A stretch of DNA of 64,000 nt from Pseudoalteromonas gelatinilytica (lineage in GTDB: Bacteria > Pseudomonadota > Gammaproteobacteria > Enterobacterales > Alteromonadaceae), in contig NZ_LRRU01000020.1 of assembly GCF_001641615.1 (NCBI RefSeq), positions 702,525 to 766,524 of the forward strand, given 5' to 3'. This document shows, piece by piece, positions 35,038 through 44,693 of this stretch (positions within the stretch are counted from its first letter, which is position 1; each line of letters starts with the position of its first letter). A program made the position numbers and the translations under genes. The notes beneath the pieces were generated by a model that saw nothing but the letters and a program-made list of their open reading frames with translations, had not been told where the DNA came from and made no database searches.

Positions 35038-38000
35038 ATGACCACGCACAGAGAAAAAGGGCTTATTGCCTGGTTTGCACGCAACCCGGTTGCTGCAAAT
35101 TTGCTTATGATTTTTATCTTAGTGGGCGGTTTGTTAACGGCAATGTCTATCCGTAAACAAATGTTCCCGCAATTTGAAAGCAACTGGATCAGCATTCAAG
35201 CTGTTTATCCGGGTGCAGCGCCGCAAGAGGTTGAAGAAGGGATCACCATCAAGGTCGAAGAGTCTTTAGAAGGGCTCGAAGGCATTAAACGCTTAATTAC
35301 CTATTCAAACCGTGGTTTTTCACAAGCTTGGATCGAAATCGAAGAAAAGTACGACCCTCAAGAAGTACTCGATGAAATCAAGATGCAGGTTGATTCAATC
35401 AATACCTTCCCAGCTGAGATGGAACGCCCTATTGTACGTCGTGATAAGTACGAGCAAGAGGTAATGATCTTAGCCCTGTATGGCGATATGACAAATTACC
35501 AACTAAAAGAGCTTGGTAACGACATAAAAGATGAATTACAAGCCTTACCTCAAATCAACTTGGTTGAATTTCATAGTGGTTTAAATTATGAAATTGGCAT
35601 CGAAATTAGCCCAGATAAACTACGTGAGTATGGTTTAACCTTCCGTGATATTGCTACAGCCGTTCGCAGCTTCTCTGCAAATATGTCAGCTGGTCAAATT
35701 CGCTCAGAAAATGGCTATATTTCGATGCGTGTTGAAAACCAAGCGTATCGTGGTAAAGAGTTCGAAAATCTACCATTATTACACTTACCTGATGGCGCAC
35801 AAGTGTTCTTAGGCGATGTGGCCACTGTGCATGATGGCTTTGAAGAAGGCCTGCAATATTCTAAGTACAATGGTAAAAACTCACTAACATTTGAAGTTAA
35901 TGCATCAAAAGATCAAGACATCACGAAAGTTGCAGGGGTATTAAAAAACTACCTAGCAGAAAAAGCACCACAGCTTCCGGCTGGCGTAAAACTGTCTCCG
36001 ATTGTTGATTTAACTTACTACCTTGAAGGTCGTCTTAACATGATGATCGACAACATGGTATGGGGTGGTATTTTAGTCATGGTGGTACTGGCGCTATTCT
36101 TACCACTTCGTTTAGCATTTTGGGTGATGATGGGTTTACCTGTGTCATTCTTAGGTGCATTTTTAATGATGCCAATGGGCTTTTTAGATGTCACTATCAA
36201 CTTAGCCTCGTTATTCGCATTTATTCTGGTACTCGGGATAGTCGTTGATGACGCTATCGTAGTGGGTGAGTCAGCTAGTTCTGAAATTGAAAAACATGGT
36301 CACAGCCTTGATAACGTAGTACGCGGCGTAAAACGTGTTGCTATTCCTGCAACCTTTGGTGTGTTAACCACGATTGCCGCATTCTTACCGCAAACACTGG
36401 CATCAGGCCCAGGCTCTGCGTTTTCGAAAGCCATAGGCGGTGTGATCATCTTATGTTTAGTGTTCTCATTGATTGAATCAAAACTAATCTTGCCTGCTCA
36501 CTTGGCGGCAATGAAAAATAAACCAGCGAATCCTAAAAACCCTTTACATCGCTTACGCTTAGGAATGGATAAAGGACTTAAAAACTTTGTCGATAATTAT
36601 TACACTCCATTCATTGGTCACTGTATTCACTATCGCTACACCGTTATTGTTGGTTTTATTTGTGTACTGATTGTCAGTGGCGGTATGTTCGCGGGTGGTT
36701 TAGTGAAGTTTGTTGCGAACCCTAAAATTCCACATGATTTCCCACGTATCTCAATTGAAATGAATTTATCGTCATCAGAGCAAGCGACTCTTGAAACAGC
36801 GCAAACAATTGAGAAACTGATTCTAGATGTCGATAAACAAGTTGAAGAGCAATATGGTCAACCGATGATCCGCGATTTATCGGTTAGTCTGCGCGGCAGA
36901 ACCAGCGCACGTATCATGGCAATTTTAGTTGAACCCGATTTACGCCCTATTGATACATTCCAGTTAAGTGCAATGTGGCGCGAGCAAATGCCACCATTAC
37001 CAGGTGTGAAAACGCTGAATATTGAAGACAGTATCATGAATGGGGGTCGCGATGACGGTGATGTAAGCTTCCGCCTTGAAGGTAAAGACATCAACAAACT
37101 TAAAGAAGTGGCTGCGCTATTAAAAGAGAAATTAAATAGCATGGAAGGTGTGGGTGATGTTAATGACTCACTCCAATCAGCAACCGATGAAGTACAACTT
37201 GAACTTAAACCGCTTGCTTACAGCTTAGGTTTAACCCTCTCGGATGTAGCATCACAAGTTAGCTTTAGTTACTACGGCCTAGAAGCACAACGTATTTTAC
37301 GTGACGGTGAAGAAATTAAAGTAATGATCCGCTACCCTCGTGAATCACGTAACGCGGTAAGTGACATCACAGATGCACGTATCATTACGCCAACAGGAGT
37401 TGAAGTGCCGCTGGCTGAAGTAGCTAAAGTAAATATTGTTGATGGTGTAAACCGTATTCGTCGTGAAAATGCTAAACGTACGGTAAATGTGTGGGCAGCC
37501 GTTAACACAGACCAAGCTGAACCATTTGCCATTGCAAAAGAAATCCGTGATGAGTATTTACCTAGCCTACTGAAAAGCTACCCAGGCGTAGAAAGTAATG
37601 TAGCGGGTCGTATTCAAGAAGAAATGGACAGTGTGGCAGAACAAGTGCGTGACTTTGCTCTATCAATGCTGATCATCTTTGCACTGTTAGCGATTCCACT
37701 TCGTTCATACTCACAGCCGTTTATTATTATGTCGGTTATTCCATTTGGTGTAATTGGTGCAATGTTCGGTCATATGATTTTAGGTATGACAATGAGCAGC
37801 CTGTCAGTATTTGGTATTATCGCGGTTGCAGGTGTTGTGGTAAATGACTCGCTAGTAATGGTCGACTTTGTTAATAAGGCCCGCGCAGAAGGTGTTGCAA
37901 TTAAAGACGCGGTAATGCAAGCCGGTGGTCGTCGTTTTAGAGCTATCTTACTGACCTCTGTCACAACCTTTATTGGTGTATTACCAATCATTATGGAAAC

Positions 38001-38190
38001 AAGCTTACAAGCAAAAATTGTTATCCCTATGGCTGTATCACTGGCATTCGGGGTGTTATTTGCAACGGTCATTACGCTTATTTTAATCCCTTGTCAGTAC
38101 GTCGCGTTAGAAGATTTTAAACGCTTAATTGGCAAGCTAAGAGGTAAAAAAGCAGAGCCAGAAGCAAAATTACAAACAACCAGTCATTAA
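35038..38190 (+). CDS. RND efflux inner-membrane permease
   Basis: This is a 1050-residue proton-driven RND transporter with the standard 12-helix layout and two large periplasmic loops (about 40-340 and 560-870). The transmembrane helix 4 motif GIVVDDAIVVGES contains the Asp pair used for proton relay. The second half has VAGVVVNDSLVMVDFVNKA. Sequence features resemble the AcrB/HAE1-like group with short cytoplasmic ends, not the metal-exporting CusA group. Substrates cannot be read from sequence. It forms a two-gene operon with the adaptor. Confidence 0.94.
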   Translation: MTTHREKGLIAWFARNPVAANLLMIFILVGGLLTAMSIRKQMFPQFESNWISIQAVYPGAAPQEVEEGITIKVEESLEGLEGIKRLITYSNRGFSQAWIEIEEKYDPQEVLDEIKMQVDSINTFPAEMERPIVRRDKYEQEVMILALYGDMTNYQLKELGNDIKDELQALPQINLVEFHSGLNYEIGIEISPDKLREYGLTFRDIATAVRSFSANMSAGQIRSENGYISMRVENQAYRGKEFENLPLLHLPDGAQVFLGDVATVHDGFEEGLQYSKYNGKNSLTFEVNASKDQDITKVAGVLKNYLAEKAPQLPAGVKLSPIVDLTYYLEGRLNMMIDNMVWGGILVMVVLALFLPLRLAFWVMMGLPVSFLGAFLMMPMGFLDVTINLASLFAFILVLGIVVDDAIVVGESASSEIEKHGHSLDNVVRGVKRVAIPATFGVLTTIAAFLPQTLASGPGSAFSKAIGGVIILCLVFSLIESKLILPAHLAAMKNKPANPKNPLHRLRLGMDKGLKNFVDNYYTPFIGHCIHYRYTVIVGFICVLIVSGGMFAGGLVKFVANPKIPHDFPRISIEMNLSSSEQATLETAQTIEKLILDVDKQVEEQYGQPMIRDLSVSLRGRTSARIMAILVEPDLRPIDTFQLSAMWREQMPPLPGVKTLNIEDSIMNGGRDDGDVSFRLEGKDINKLKEVAALLKEKLNSMEGVGDVNDSLQSATDEVQLELKPLAYSLGLTLSDVASQVSFSYYGLEAQRILRDGEEIKVMIRYPRESRNAVSDITDARIITPTGVEVPLAEVAKVNIVDGVNRIRRENAKRTVNVWAAVNTDQAEPFAIAKEIRDEYLPSLLKSYPGVESNVAGRIQEEMDSVAEQVRDFALSMLIIFALLAIPLRSYSQPFIIMSVIPFGVIGAMFGHMILGMTMSSLSVFGIIAVAGVVVNDSLVMVDFVNKARAEGVAIKDAVMQAGGRRFRAILLTSVTTFIGVLPIIMETSLQAKIVIPMAVSLAFGVLFATVITLILIPCQYVALEDFKRLIGKLRGKKAEPEAKLQTTSH

Positions 38191-38214
38191 ACTCCCTTTA
38201 AAATCCCAACCAAG

Positions 38215-38246
38215 CGCTTGGCAAACTCATTTGCCAAGCGTTTTTA
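38215..38246 (+). terminator. Terminator of the RND efflux operon
   Basis: A perfect 11-bp stem (CGCTTGGCAAA with TTTGCCAAGCG) has a 4-base loop and is followed by a T run. Confidence 0.92.
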
Positions 38247-38350
38247 TTTAAAAAATATGTTCCTATAAATTGCATTGCTTTGCTAAGCTTAAATGAGCAA
38301 AAAAGAAACAATGTAAGCAAATTAAAAAAATACGTTATAAGGACATAGCT

Positions 38351-39967
38351 ATGAAAATTCTTCGCTACACAGCTTTGGTAAGTTGTTTATCCATTTGCAT
38401 GCCTGTGCTGGCCGAAAATCAGTACTTACAACAACAGCTTGAGCCTATTCTGATTGGTGAATCTCACAGTATTGAAAAACAACAAATCCACTCCCCCGAA
38501 ATGACCATTGCCACTTACAAAGCAAACGGCTTTGAACGGGTATGGGATGACAGCAAATATGCTAAACAAGCGCTCAACTTAATTGCCCAAGCTGAACTTG
38601 AAGGCCTCTCCCCTAATGACTATCACTTTGATACTTTAATGGCACTAGCCAGCGAGATAGATAAACGTGGAGCCGATGCCGTCGAAGCCCAGTTTGATGT
38701 ACTGATGACAGATGCTGTCATGACCTATGCAAAACACCTTATACGCGGAAAAGTTAACCCAAAACAACTTGCAGCCACATGGAACTATGAACAATTTGAT
38801 GTCAGCCCTGATGCCGCGGCCGCCTCATTACTTAAACATGTAAAATCAAAAAGCCTTGATAAGGGACTTGAAAACCTCAAGCCTGTTTTACCACATTATC
38901 AACGCCTAAAAGACGCCCTCGTGTTTTACCGAGAGCTTGATGCCACAGGTGAATTACCAGCCATCGTATTGCAAAACAATGTTTTAAAACCGGGTCAATC
39001 AGACCCAGCTGTGCCGCTCTTAAGGCAAAAGTTAAAGCGATTAAACTATTTTGAAGGCAGTGAAAGTGACGTCACGGATTATGATGATGAGCTGGTGGCA
39101 GCAGTTAAACGCTTTCAAAATGCGCATCAAGTTGCTGATGATGGTGTGATTGGTAATGCAACGTTAAAACTACTCAACAAAGATTACAGCGAATACGTCA
39201 ATGATATTTTAGTGAACCTAGAGCGCATTCGTTGGGTTGATAATACCCTAACAGAGCGCTTCTTAGTGGTTAATATCGCAGGTTACCTGCTGTATTTATT
39301 TGAAGACAATAAATTAAAATGGCAAACCAATGTAGTTGTAGGCAGAAACTACACCAAAACGCCAATATTTAAAGGGCAAATGAGCTATATCGTGATGAAC
39401 CCAACCTGGACAGTACCTCGGAGCATTTCAGGTGGCATCATCAAAAAAATGAAAGAAAATCCAAACTACTTAAACGAGAAAGACTTTGTTGTGGTTGATA
39501 GCCGCCGTAATCCCGTGGATAGCGAGAGTATTGATTGGGCGAATGCCAGCCGTAAAAATTTTCCGTATTGGTTTGTACAACAACCTTCAGAGAATAATTC
39601 ACTGGGACAAATAAAATTCATGTTCCCTAATAAATACTCAATCTATTTGCACGATACCCCTGCAAAAAGTTTATTTCAGCAAGACCAACGTGCATTTAGC
39701 CACGGCTGTGTAAGAGTTGATGACCCATTCACCTTGGCTGAGAAAATCTTAGAAACGTCAGATAATTGGAGCCGTAGTGAAATTGATGACGCCATTGCAG
39801 CAAAAGAGACTAAAAAAGTCAGCTTATCAAAACCGCTAGACGTACTTTTAATGTATTGGACCGTTGCGGGTAACGACGAGGGCCTACAATTTTATACCGA
39901 CGTTTATAATCGCGATGGCGCGTTATTAAAAGCACTCACCACGCCATTAGCAAACAATACAATTTAG
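38351..39967 (+). CDS. ycbB: L,D-transpeptidase, YcbB/LdtD type
   Basis: This 538-residue periplasmic enzyme forms 3-3 peptidoglycan cross-links. It has a signal peptide (1-21), an N-terminal helical scaffold domain, and a peptidoglycan-binding domain (about 205-270, DPAVPLLRQKLKRLNYFEG...VKRFQNAHQVADDGVIGNATL). The YkuD catalytic domain spans about 305-480 and its motif HDTPAK...SHGCVRVDDP carries the active-site Cys. E. coli LdtD has 615 residues. AAGGA precedes the ATG. The gene next to it encodes an M15/MepK-like hydrolase, matching the ycbB-ycbK (mepK) neighbourhood of E. coli. Confidence 0.94.
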   Translation: MKILRYTALVSCLSICMPVLAENQYLQQQLEPILIGESHSIEKQQIHSPEMTIATYKANGFERVWDDSKYAKQALNLIAQAELEGLSPNDYHFDTLMALASEIDKRGADAVEAQFDVLMTDAVMTYAKHLIRGKVNPKQLAATWNYEQFDVSPDAAAASLLKHVKSKSLDKGLENLKPVLPHYQRLKDALVFYRELDATGELPAIVLQNNVLKPGQSDPAVPLLRQKLKRLNYFEGSESDVTDYDDELVAAVKRFQNAHQVADDGVIGNATLKLLNKDYSEYVNDILVNLERIRWVDNTLTERFLVVNIAGYLLYLFEDNKLKWQTNVVVGRNYTKTPIFKGQMSYIVMNPTWTVPRSISGGIIKKMKENPNYLNEKDFVVVDSRRNPVDSESIDWANASRKNFPYWFVQQPSENNSLGQIKFMFPNKYSIYLHDTPAKSLFQQDQRAFSHGCVRVDDPFTLAEKILETSDNWSRSEIDDAIAAKETKKVSLSKPLDVLLMYWTVAGNDEGLQFYTDVYNRDGALLKALTTPLANNTI

Positions 39968-39975
39968 AGGTCACT

Positions 39976-40839
39976 ATGTATTTCAGCCGTATTATTTTAA
40001 GTGTGTGCTTAGTGTTAACTACATACTCTGTTGCTGCCATTGAATTAACTGACTCGCTGCACAGCCTTGTACTTGATGCGAAACAAGTGCTAACACTTGA
40101 TAACACGGCTGATTTTACAGCTGCTGCAGTATCAGATGTTGAGACAGAGCGATTAGGGCCAAATAGTCTTGCCGTTTATGCCCCAGAAAATGCAGGGTTT
40201 TATAACCTAGTACTGAGTAACAATATTACCCGCAAACACTTACTCGTTATAGTGAAAACACCATTCAATGCCAACAATAAGCAATTGAATAATTACCAAA
40301 TCGGCCTCTACCCTGCACCTTATAAAAACTACCCACAGTACAGTGCGCCAAATGGATTTATTGAAGTAACACAGGAAGACTTAACTCGCCAACTGACTCC
40401 TCATGTGCAAATTAAAAACGTGATATGTAAACAAGTAAGTGGCTTTCCAAAGTATCTTTATGTCAACAACGATGGCTTGTTGATGCTCGAAGATCTGCTC
40501 ACGTTTGTACAAAATGAAGGGATTAAAGTTAGCAAGTTTGCTTTTATTAGCGGCTATAGAACACCCCACTACAATCGATCAATTGGTAATGGCAAACACA
40601 GCCGACATCAATATGGCGATGCCTTTGACTTATATATAGACGAAGATGGTGATGGCCGAATGGACGATTTAAACGGTGATGGCAAACTAACGATTGCTGA
40701 TGTTGACGTGCTTTATAAAGTGTTTGAAAAATTCCAAAAACAGAGCCGCTATAATGGCGGTATTGGCCGCTATAAACCCGCCTCCCACCACGGTGGTTTT
40801 GTTCACATAGATAACCGAGGATTTACCGCTAGGTGGTAG
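39976..40839 (+). CDS. M15/MepK-like peptidoglycan hydrolase with an inserted EF-hand-like loop
   Basis: This 287-residue secreted protein has a signal peptide (1-21), an N-terminal beta-rich domain (about 25-100), and a C-terminal M15-type zinc peptidase domain. The likely zinc ligands are His211 and Asp218 or Asp215 (SRHQYGDAFD) and His277 (GGFVHIDNRG). ISGYRTPHYNR near 191-201 is typical of the YcbK/MepK group. Between the ligands lies an insert (222-242) with two calcium-loop-like runs, DEDGDG and DLNGDGKLTIAD, the second fitting a 12-residue EF-hand loop. It starts 8 bases after ycbB, so transpeptidase and putative cross-link hydrolase are co-transcribed. Confidence 0.85.
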   Translation: MYFSRIILSVCLVLTTYSVAAIELTDSLHSLVLDAKQVLTLDNTADFTAAAVSDVETERLGPNSLAVYAPENAGFYNLVLSNNITRKHLLVIVKTPFNANNKQLNNYQIGLYPAPYKNYPQYSAPNGFIEVTQEDLTRQLTPHVQIKNVICKQVSGFPKYLYVNNDGLLMLEDLLTFVQNEGIKVSKFAFISGYRTPHYNRSIGNGKHSRHQYGDAFDLYIDEDGDGRMDDLNGDGKLTIADVDVLYKVFEKFQKQSRYNGGIGRYKPASHHGGFVHIDNRGFTARW

Positions 40840-40938
40840 TACAATCCTCTTACAACCCTTGTTCAAATATTATCCGATTGCATTATTACTGCTTGATTGC
40901 TAAGTTATTGTGTGTAGGGGAAAATCGTAGTAAAAGAC

Positions 40939-41184
40939 GTGATTAAAGACAGTGGTATTGATGAAACACAGCTTGATTTAATCGCCCTACTGAAAGACAA
41001 ACAATCAGCTAATAGGACCACACTCTATGTCAGTAACGCTGACCCAATAAGCCCCGCTGGTTATTGGCAAGCACTTCAAAATAAGAGTGTATCTGTTGTG
41101 CATTACAGTAATTTGAACCACACCAGAATGGTCAGCCTTATCAATCAAGCCATGCGCAATGAGGTTTTACATAGACTAATGTAA
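40939..41184 (+). pseudogene. Short alpha/beta-hydrolase C-terminal-like ORF, probable remnant
   Basis: The 81-residue frame starting at GTG 40939 looks like only the end of an alpha/beta hydrolase. TLYVSNADPISPAGYWQAL resembles the acid-residue strand, and VSVVHYSNLNHTRMVSLINQAM the catalytic-His region. The nucleophile half is absent. There is no room for it upstream, as the frame is closed by TAG at 40915. It could instead be a small functional gene. AGGGGA lies upstream, but its spacing to the GTG is poor. Confidence 0.4.
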
Positions 41185-41206
41185 CTAACAAATAACAAGG
41201 ACAGCA

Positions 41207-42649
41207 ATGAACATATTCTTTAAGAAATTAAGACTACTTGTAGTTTTTTATCTACTCGCAATTTCAAGCCTCGCACACAGCCAAAACATGCAAGCAGAAA
41301 TGGCTGACTTTATTAATGGCTTTCATAACTTTAAGCAGTTTAATGGCAATGTGTTAGTTGCAAAGGATGGAAAAGTACTGTTTGAACAAAGCGTTGGCTA
41401 TGCCAACTTTGAATGGGATATAAAACATAGTAATAAAAGTAAATTTAGAATTGGTTCAATTACCAAACAATTTACTGCCATGTTAATTTTGCAATTGGCA
41501 CAAGATGGAAAACTTAAACTCGATGATCACCTTGCAACATACCTCCCTGATTACAGACAAGATATAGCCACTAAAATCACCCTTCGCCAAATACTTAATC
41601 ACACCTCTGGTCTTGGTAATTATACTCAAGCAAAATCGTTTCGTGATGAGTACAGTCGAAACCCCTACAGTGTTGATGAATTTATTCGCTTACTATGTAG
41701 TGATGATCTAATGTTCGAACCCGGCACTGACTTTCGTTATAGCAATTCTGGCTACTTTATTTTGGGTGCGGTAATCGAAAAGGTAACAGGTCAAAAATAT
41801 CAAGACGTATTACAGAAGAATATTTTAGATCCACTCGATATGAAGGATACAGGCTATGACTCTCACAATAAAATCATTAAATTTCGCGTATCAGGTTACG
41901 ACAATGGCCTAGCAGGCTATAGCAATACTGATTATTTAGATATGTCTATCCCGTATGCTGCTGGGTCTATGTATTCAACAGCACGAGATTTATTAAAATG
42001 GGATCACGCTCTCTACACGGATAAGTTATTGAACAACGAATATAAAAAGCAGATGTATCACGTTTCTGAACAAAGAAATTATGCACTTGGTTGGGAAGTA
42101 ACAAGCCTTGATGAAAGTACCTACGGAAAACCCCTGACACGTATCCAACATGGCGGTGGTATTAATGGTTTTAATGCATTTATAAGTAGAATCATCGAAG
42201 ACAAATTACTGGTTATTATTTTAAATAATACCGGTGGTGCGCCACTCACTCCAATGACTAATGGCTTACTTGCAATTTACTATGGTAAACCCTACGAAAA
42301 AGCGACAGAGCATGCAGATAGTAAACTTTACAACGCATTTAAACGTGAAGGTATTGCAGGGTTAAAGAATACCTATCAGCAAATGGTGAGTGAGGGGAAT
42401 ACGCCGAGAGAAAGGTCGCTAAACTACTTTGGCTATGAATTAATGCAGATGGATGAGCTAAATGCCGCAATCACAGTGTTTGAACTCAACAATCAATCTT
42501 ACCCAGATTCCGCAAATACGTTTGACAGTTTAGGTGAAGCATATTTAGCAGCTGGTGATAAACAAAAAGCATTAGCAAGTTACAAAAATGCGCTAAAACT
42601 TAATCCTGACAGTGAAAGTGCTAAACAAGCTATTGAGAAATTACAATAA
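41207..42649 (+). CDS. Serine hydrolase (class C beta-lactamase-like fold) with C-terminal TPR
   Basis: This 480-residue secreted protein has a signal peptide (1-26). The beta-lactamase/penicillin-binding fold carries the catalytic motif SITK at 84-87 (RIGSITKQFTAML), the second motif YSN in RYSNSGYFILG, and a KTG-equivalent HGGG in RIQHGGGINGF. Two TPR-like repeats end the protein (NTFDSLGEAYLAAGDKQKALASYKNALKLNPDSESA). Members of this group act as D-aminopeptidases, esterases or peptidoglycan carboxypeptidases rather than true beta-lactamases. The substrate is not predictable. The TPR end suggests a protein partner. Confidence 0.9.
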   Translation: MNIFFKKLRLLVVFYLLAISSLAHSQNMQAEMADFINGFHNFKQFNGNVLVAKDGKVLFEQSVGYANFEWDIKHSNKSKFRIGSITKQFTAMLILQLAQDGKLKLDDHLATYLPDYRQDIATKITLRQILNHTSGLGNYTQAKSFRDEYSRNPYSVDEFIRLLCSDDLMFEPGTDFRYSNSGYFILGAVIEKVTGQKYQDVLQKNILDPLDMKDTGYDSHNKIIKFRVSGYDNGLAGYSNTDYLDMSIPYAAGSMYSTARDLLKWDHALYTDKLLNNEYKKQMYHVSEQRNYALGWEVTSLDESTYGKPLTRIQHGGGINGFNAFISRIIEDKLLVIILNNTGGAPLTPMTNGLLAIYYGKPYEKATEHADSKLYNAFKREGIAGLKNTYQQMVSEGNTPRERSLNYFGYELMQMDELNAAITVFELNNQSYPDSANTFDSLGEAYLAAGDKQKALASYKNALKLNPDSESAKQAIEKLQ

Positions 42650-42679
42650 ATAAAGGCCACAAGAGTGGCCTTATTTTTT
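42650..42679. terminator. Bidirectional terminator between the serine hydrolase gene and ribB
   Basis: An 8-bp stem (AAGGCCAC with GTGGCCTT), extended by A-T pairs, has a 4-base loop and a T run on the plus strand. The minus-strand ribB gene ends about 20 bases away. Confidence 0.85.
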
Positions 42680-42697
42680 ACTTACAGCTTAACGCTT

Positions 42698-43357
42698 TTA
42701 ACAAGCCTGTTTTTGCGTTGCTTGGAGGTAGGCAACTAAATCTTCAATCGATACAACAGGCATGTTGTGCTCATTGGCAAACTTGCTTACTTGAGGCAAG
42801 CGAGCCATTGAACCGTCTGGATTCGTTAATTCGCAAATAACACCAAACGGTGTTAAACCCGCTAACTGCATTAAATCAACCGATGCCTCAGTATGGCCAC
42901 GGCGCACTAATACCCCACCCGTTTGTGCTCGCAGTCCAAACACATGTCCTGGGCGAGATAAATCTTCAGGCTTTGCATTGTCAGCTGTTGCCGCTTTAAT
43001 GGTGGTTACACGATCAGCTGCTGAAACGCCGGTTGTCACGCCCGTTTTAGCTTCAATGGTCACTGTATACGCTGTTTTGTTCTGACTGGTGTTATGCTCA
43101 ACCATTTGTGGTAAATCAAGCTGTTTAACACGCTCATCGCCCATGCAAAGACACACAATACCGCTGCCTTCACGGATCATCATGGCCATTTGCTCTGTTG
43201 TCAGGTGCTGTGCTGAATACACAAAATCACCTTCGTTTTCACGGTTTTCGTCATCTACTACAAGTACGCCTTCACCTTGCTGCAAGGCAGCAATAGCACG
43301 TTCAACGCGTTCAAGTGGTTCGCCAAATTGGCTAAGTAAAGAAGACTGAATCATCAT
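42698..43357 (-). CDS. ribB: 3,4-dihydroxy-2-butanone 4-phosphate synthase
   Basis: This 219-residue enzyme converts ribulose 5-phosphate to 3,4-dihydroxy-2-butanone 4-phosphate and formate for riboflavin synthesis. It carries the metal- and substrate-binding [11 protein letters not shown] near 35-45, GSGIVCLCM, and [28 protein letters not shown]. It has only the RibB domain, with no fused GTP cyclohydrolase II. As in E. coli it is a stand-alone gene whose long leader contains an FMN riboswitch, giving feedback by the pathway's cofactor product. Confidence 0.96.
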   Translation of the reverse strand: MMIQSSLLSQFGEPLERVERAIAALQQGEGVLVVDDENRENEGDFVYSAQHLTTEQMAMMIREGSGIVCLCMGDERVKQLDLPQMVEHNTSQNKTAYTVTIEAKTGVTTGVSAADRVTTIKAATADNAKPEDLSRPGHVFGLRAQTGGVLVRRGHTEASVDLMQLAGLTPFGVICELTNPDGSMARLPQVSKFANEHNMPVVSIEDLVAYLQATQKQAC

Positions 43358-43412
43358 TTTTAATACCTATTAAATTAAATATGAAAAGATTCAGGACATT
43401 GAAAGGCACAGC

Positions 43413-43436
43413 AAAAAAGACCACCCGCAGGCAGCC
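43413..43436 (-). terminator. Candidate riboswitch-controlled terminator upstream of ribB
   Basis: Downstream of the FMN aptamer, a 7-bp stem with several G-U pairs (GGCTGCC with GGTGGTC) is followed by six Ts on the minus strand. It would be the expression platform if the switch acts on transcription. Confidence 0.5.
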
Positions 43437-43461
43437 AATTACTGTTTTATAGATTAACTAT

Positions 43462-43601
43462 ATTCTCTTTCATCCGGACTATCACCGTCGGCTCTGGCCT
43501 CTCACCAGATCTGCTGACCTTTAACCAACGTTAAAGCGCTCGCGGGCTCACTTAAATTTAAAGTATACCGCCGGTGGGGAATTTCACCCCGCCCTGAGAA
43601 T
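43462..43601 (-). promoter_or_regulatory. FMN riboswitch (RFN element) in the ribB leader
   Basis: On the minus strand all the conserved RFN blocks are present in order: TTCTCAGGGCGGGGTG, AATTCCCCACCGGCGGTA, GAGCCCGCGAGCG, GGTCAGCAGATCTGGTG, CCAGAGCCGACGGT and AGTCCGGATGAAAGAGAA. The first and last close helix P1. Position upstream of ribB is the classic one. Confidence 0.97.
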
Positions 43602-43652
43602 GTTGCTTAGCCATAAATATGAATAAGCCTCGCTATTCTATACCTAAAATAA

Positions 43653-44591
43653 TTAGTTATCGAGTACCCGCTTATCTAAAATGCCTTTTTCAATCAATTG
43701 ATTGAGAATTACCTTGGTTTTTGCTCGGCATATATCACGCACTAAACGAACCGCAGGTGTAATGGATTGTCGACTTGGGCAAATTAACCAAAGCTCTGCA
43801 CATAAGTGAGGGTAATTTTGCATTACTGGCACTACCCGCCCACTTAGCAAATCATCACTGATATCAATGCAAGATTTAACTGCTAGGCCTTTTCCAGCCA
43901 CACACCAACGCCTGACCAAATCACCATCATTCGATGCTCGACGGCCTTGCATTTTCACCTTAAAGCGCTGGGCTCCATCGGTAAATTCCCAGACATTATT
44001 GATGATATCTTGCAGTTGATAAAATAGGCCTTGATGCTGATTTAATTCATCGGGATGTGTCGGCGCGCCATGTTCGGCAATATACTCTGGAGTTGCACAT
44101 AACAGCCGCGGAACATTACAAATTTTAAAGCCATATAAATTTGAGTCGGATGGCGAGCCATACCTAAGCGCAAAATCAACGGAGTCTCGGTAAAAGTCGA
44201 CATTACTATCGCTAATATGCGGGCGCATACTCAGTTTTGGATACTCATCAAGTAACTCATCTAACCAAGGAATAATAATATTGCGGCCTAAGTCTGAAGA
44301 TAATGCGACTCTTAGTTCTCCTTCAATTTCATCATGCTCACCTTTTAAGGCGAGTGTCGCTTGCTCAAGCATGAGCACCGCTTGCTGACACTGAGGTAAA
44401 AAGCGTTCCCCTGCCGCAGATAAACGTAAATGACGAGTAGTTCGAACAAATAACTCTGCACCCAGCGCTGCTTCAACACGTTTAATTGCCGCACTGGCGG
44501 TAGCGGCTCGCATGTCTAATTTTGCTGCCGCGGTTGTAATACTGCGAAATTCAGCCACCTTGAGGATTAATTTGAGATCTTCAACCAGCAT
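43653..44591 (-). CDS. LysR-family transcriptional regulator, divergent from nitroreductase
   Basis: This 312-residue protein has an N-terminal LysR helix-turn-helix (LKLILKVAEFRSITTAAAKLDMRAATASAAIKRVEAALGAELFVRTTRHLRLSAAG). A substrate-binding domain of the CrgA-like type (PBP2) runs from about 90 to 295. It is divergent from the nitroreductase gene with about 100 bases between them, so it probably controls that gene. The inducer is unknown. Confidence 0.91.
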   Translation of the reverse strand: MLVEDLKLILKVAEFRSITTAAAKLDMRAATASAAIKRVEAALGAELFVRTTRHLRLSAAGERFLPQCQQAVLMLEQATLALKGEHDEIEGELRVALSSDLGRNIIIPWLDELLDEYPKLSMRPHISDSNVDFYRDSVDFALRYGSPSDSNLYGFKICNVPRLLCATPEYIAEHGAPTHPDELNQHQGLFYQLQDIINNVWEFTDGAQRFKVKMQGRRASNDGDLVRRWCVAGKGLAVKSCIDISDDLLSGRVVPVMQNYPHLCAELWLICPSRQSITPAVRLVRDICRAKTKVILNQLIEKGILDKRVLDN

Positions 44592-44693
44592 ATTAACTAA
44601 AATTTTTTGATAATGTTTATTCGATTATGCGCTTTATCGTAAAGTATGCAAGGCGTAAACTGCACCTAATTGTTATACATGCGGGAGCAAACC

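Noticed and set aside
40918..40938. Earlier start for the hydrolase-like ORF
   Set aside because: A TAG stop at 40915-40917 closes the frame and no ATG/GTG with good spacing to AGGGGA occurs before 40939.
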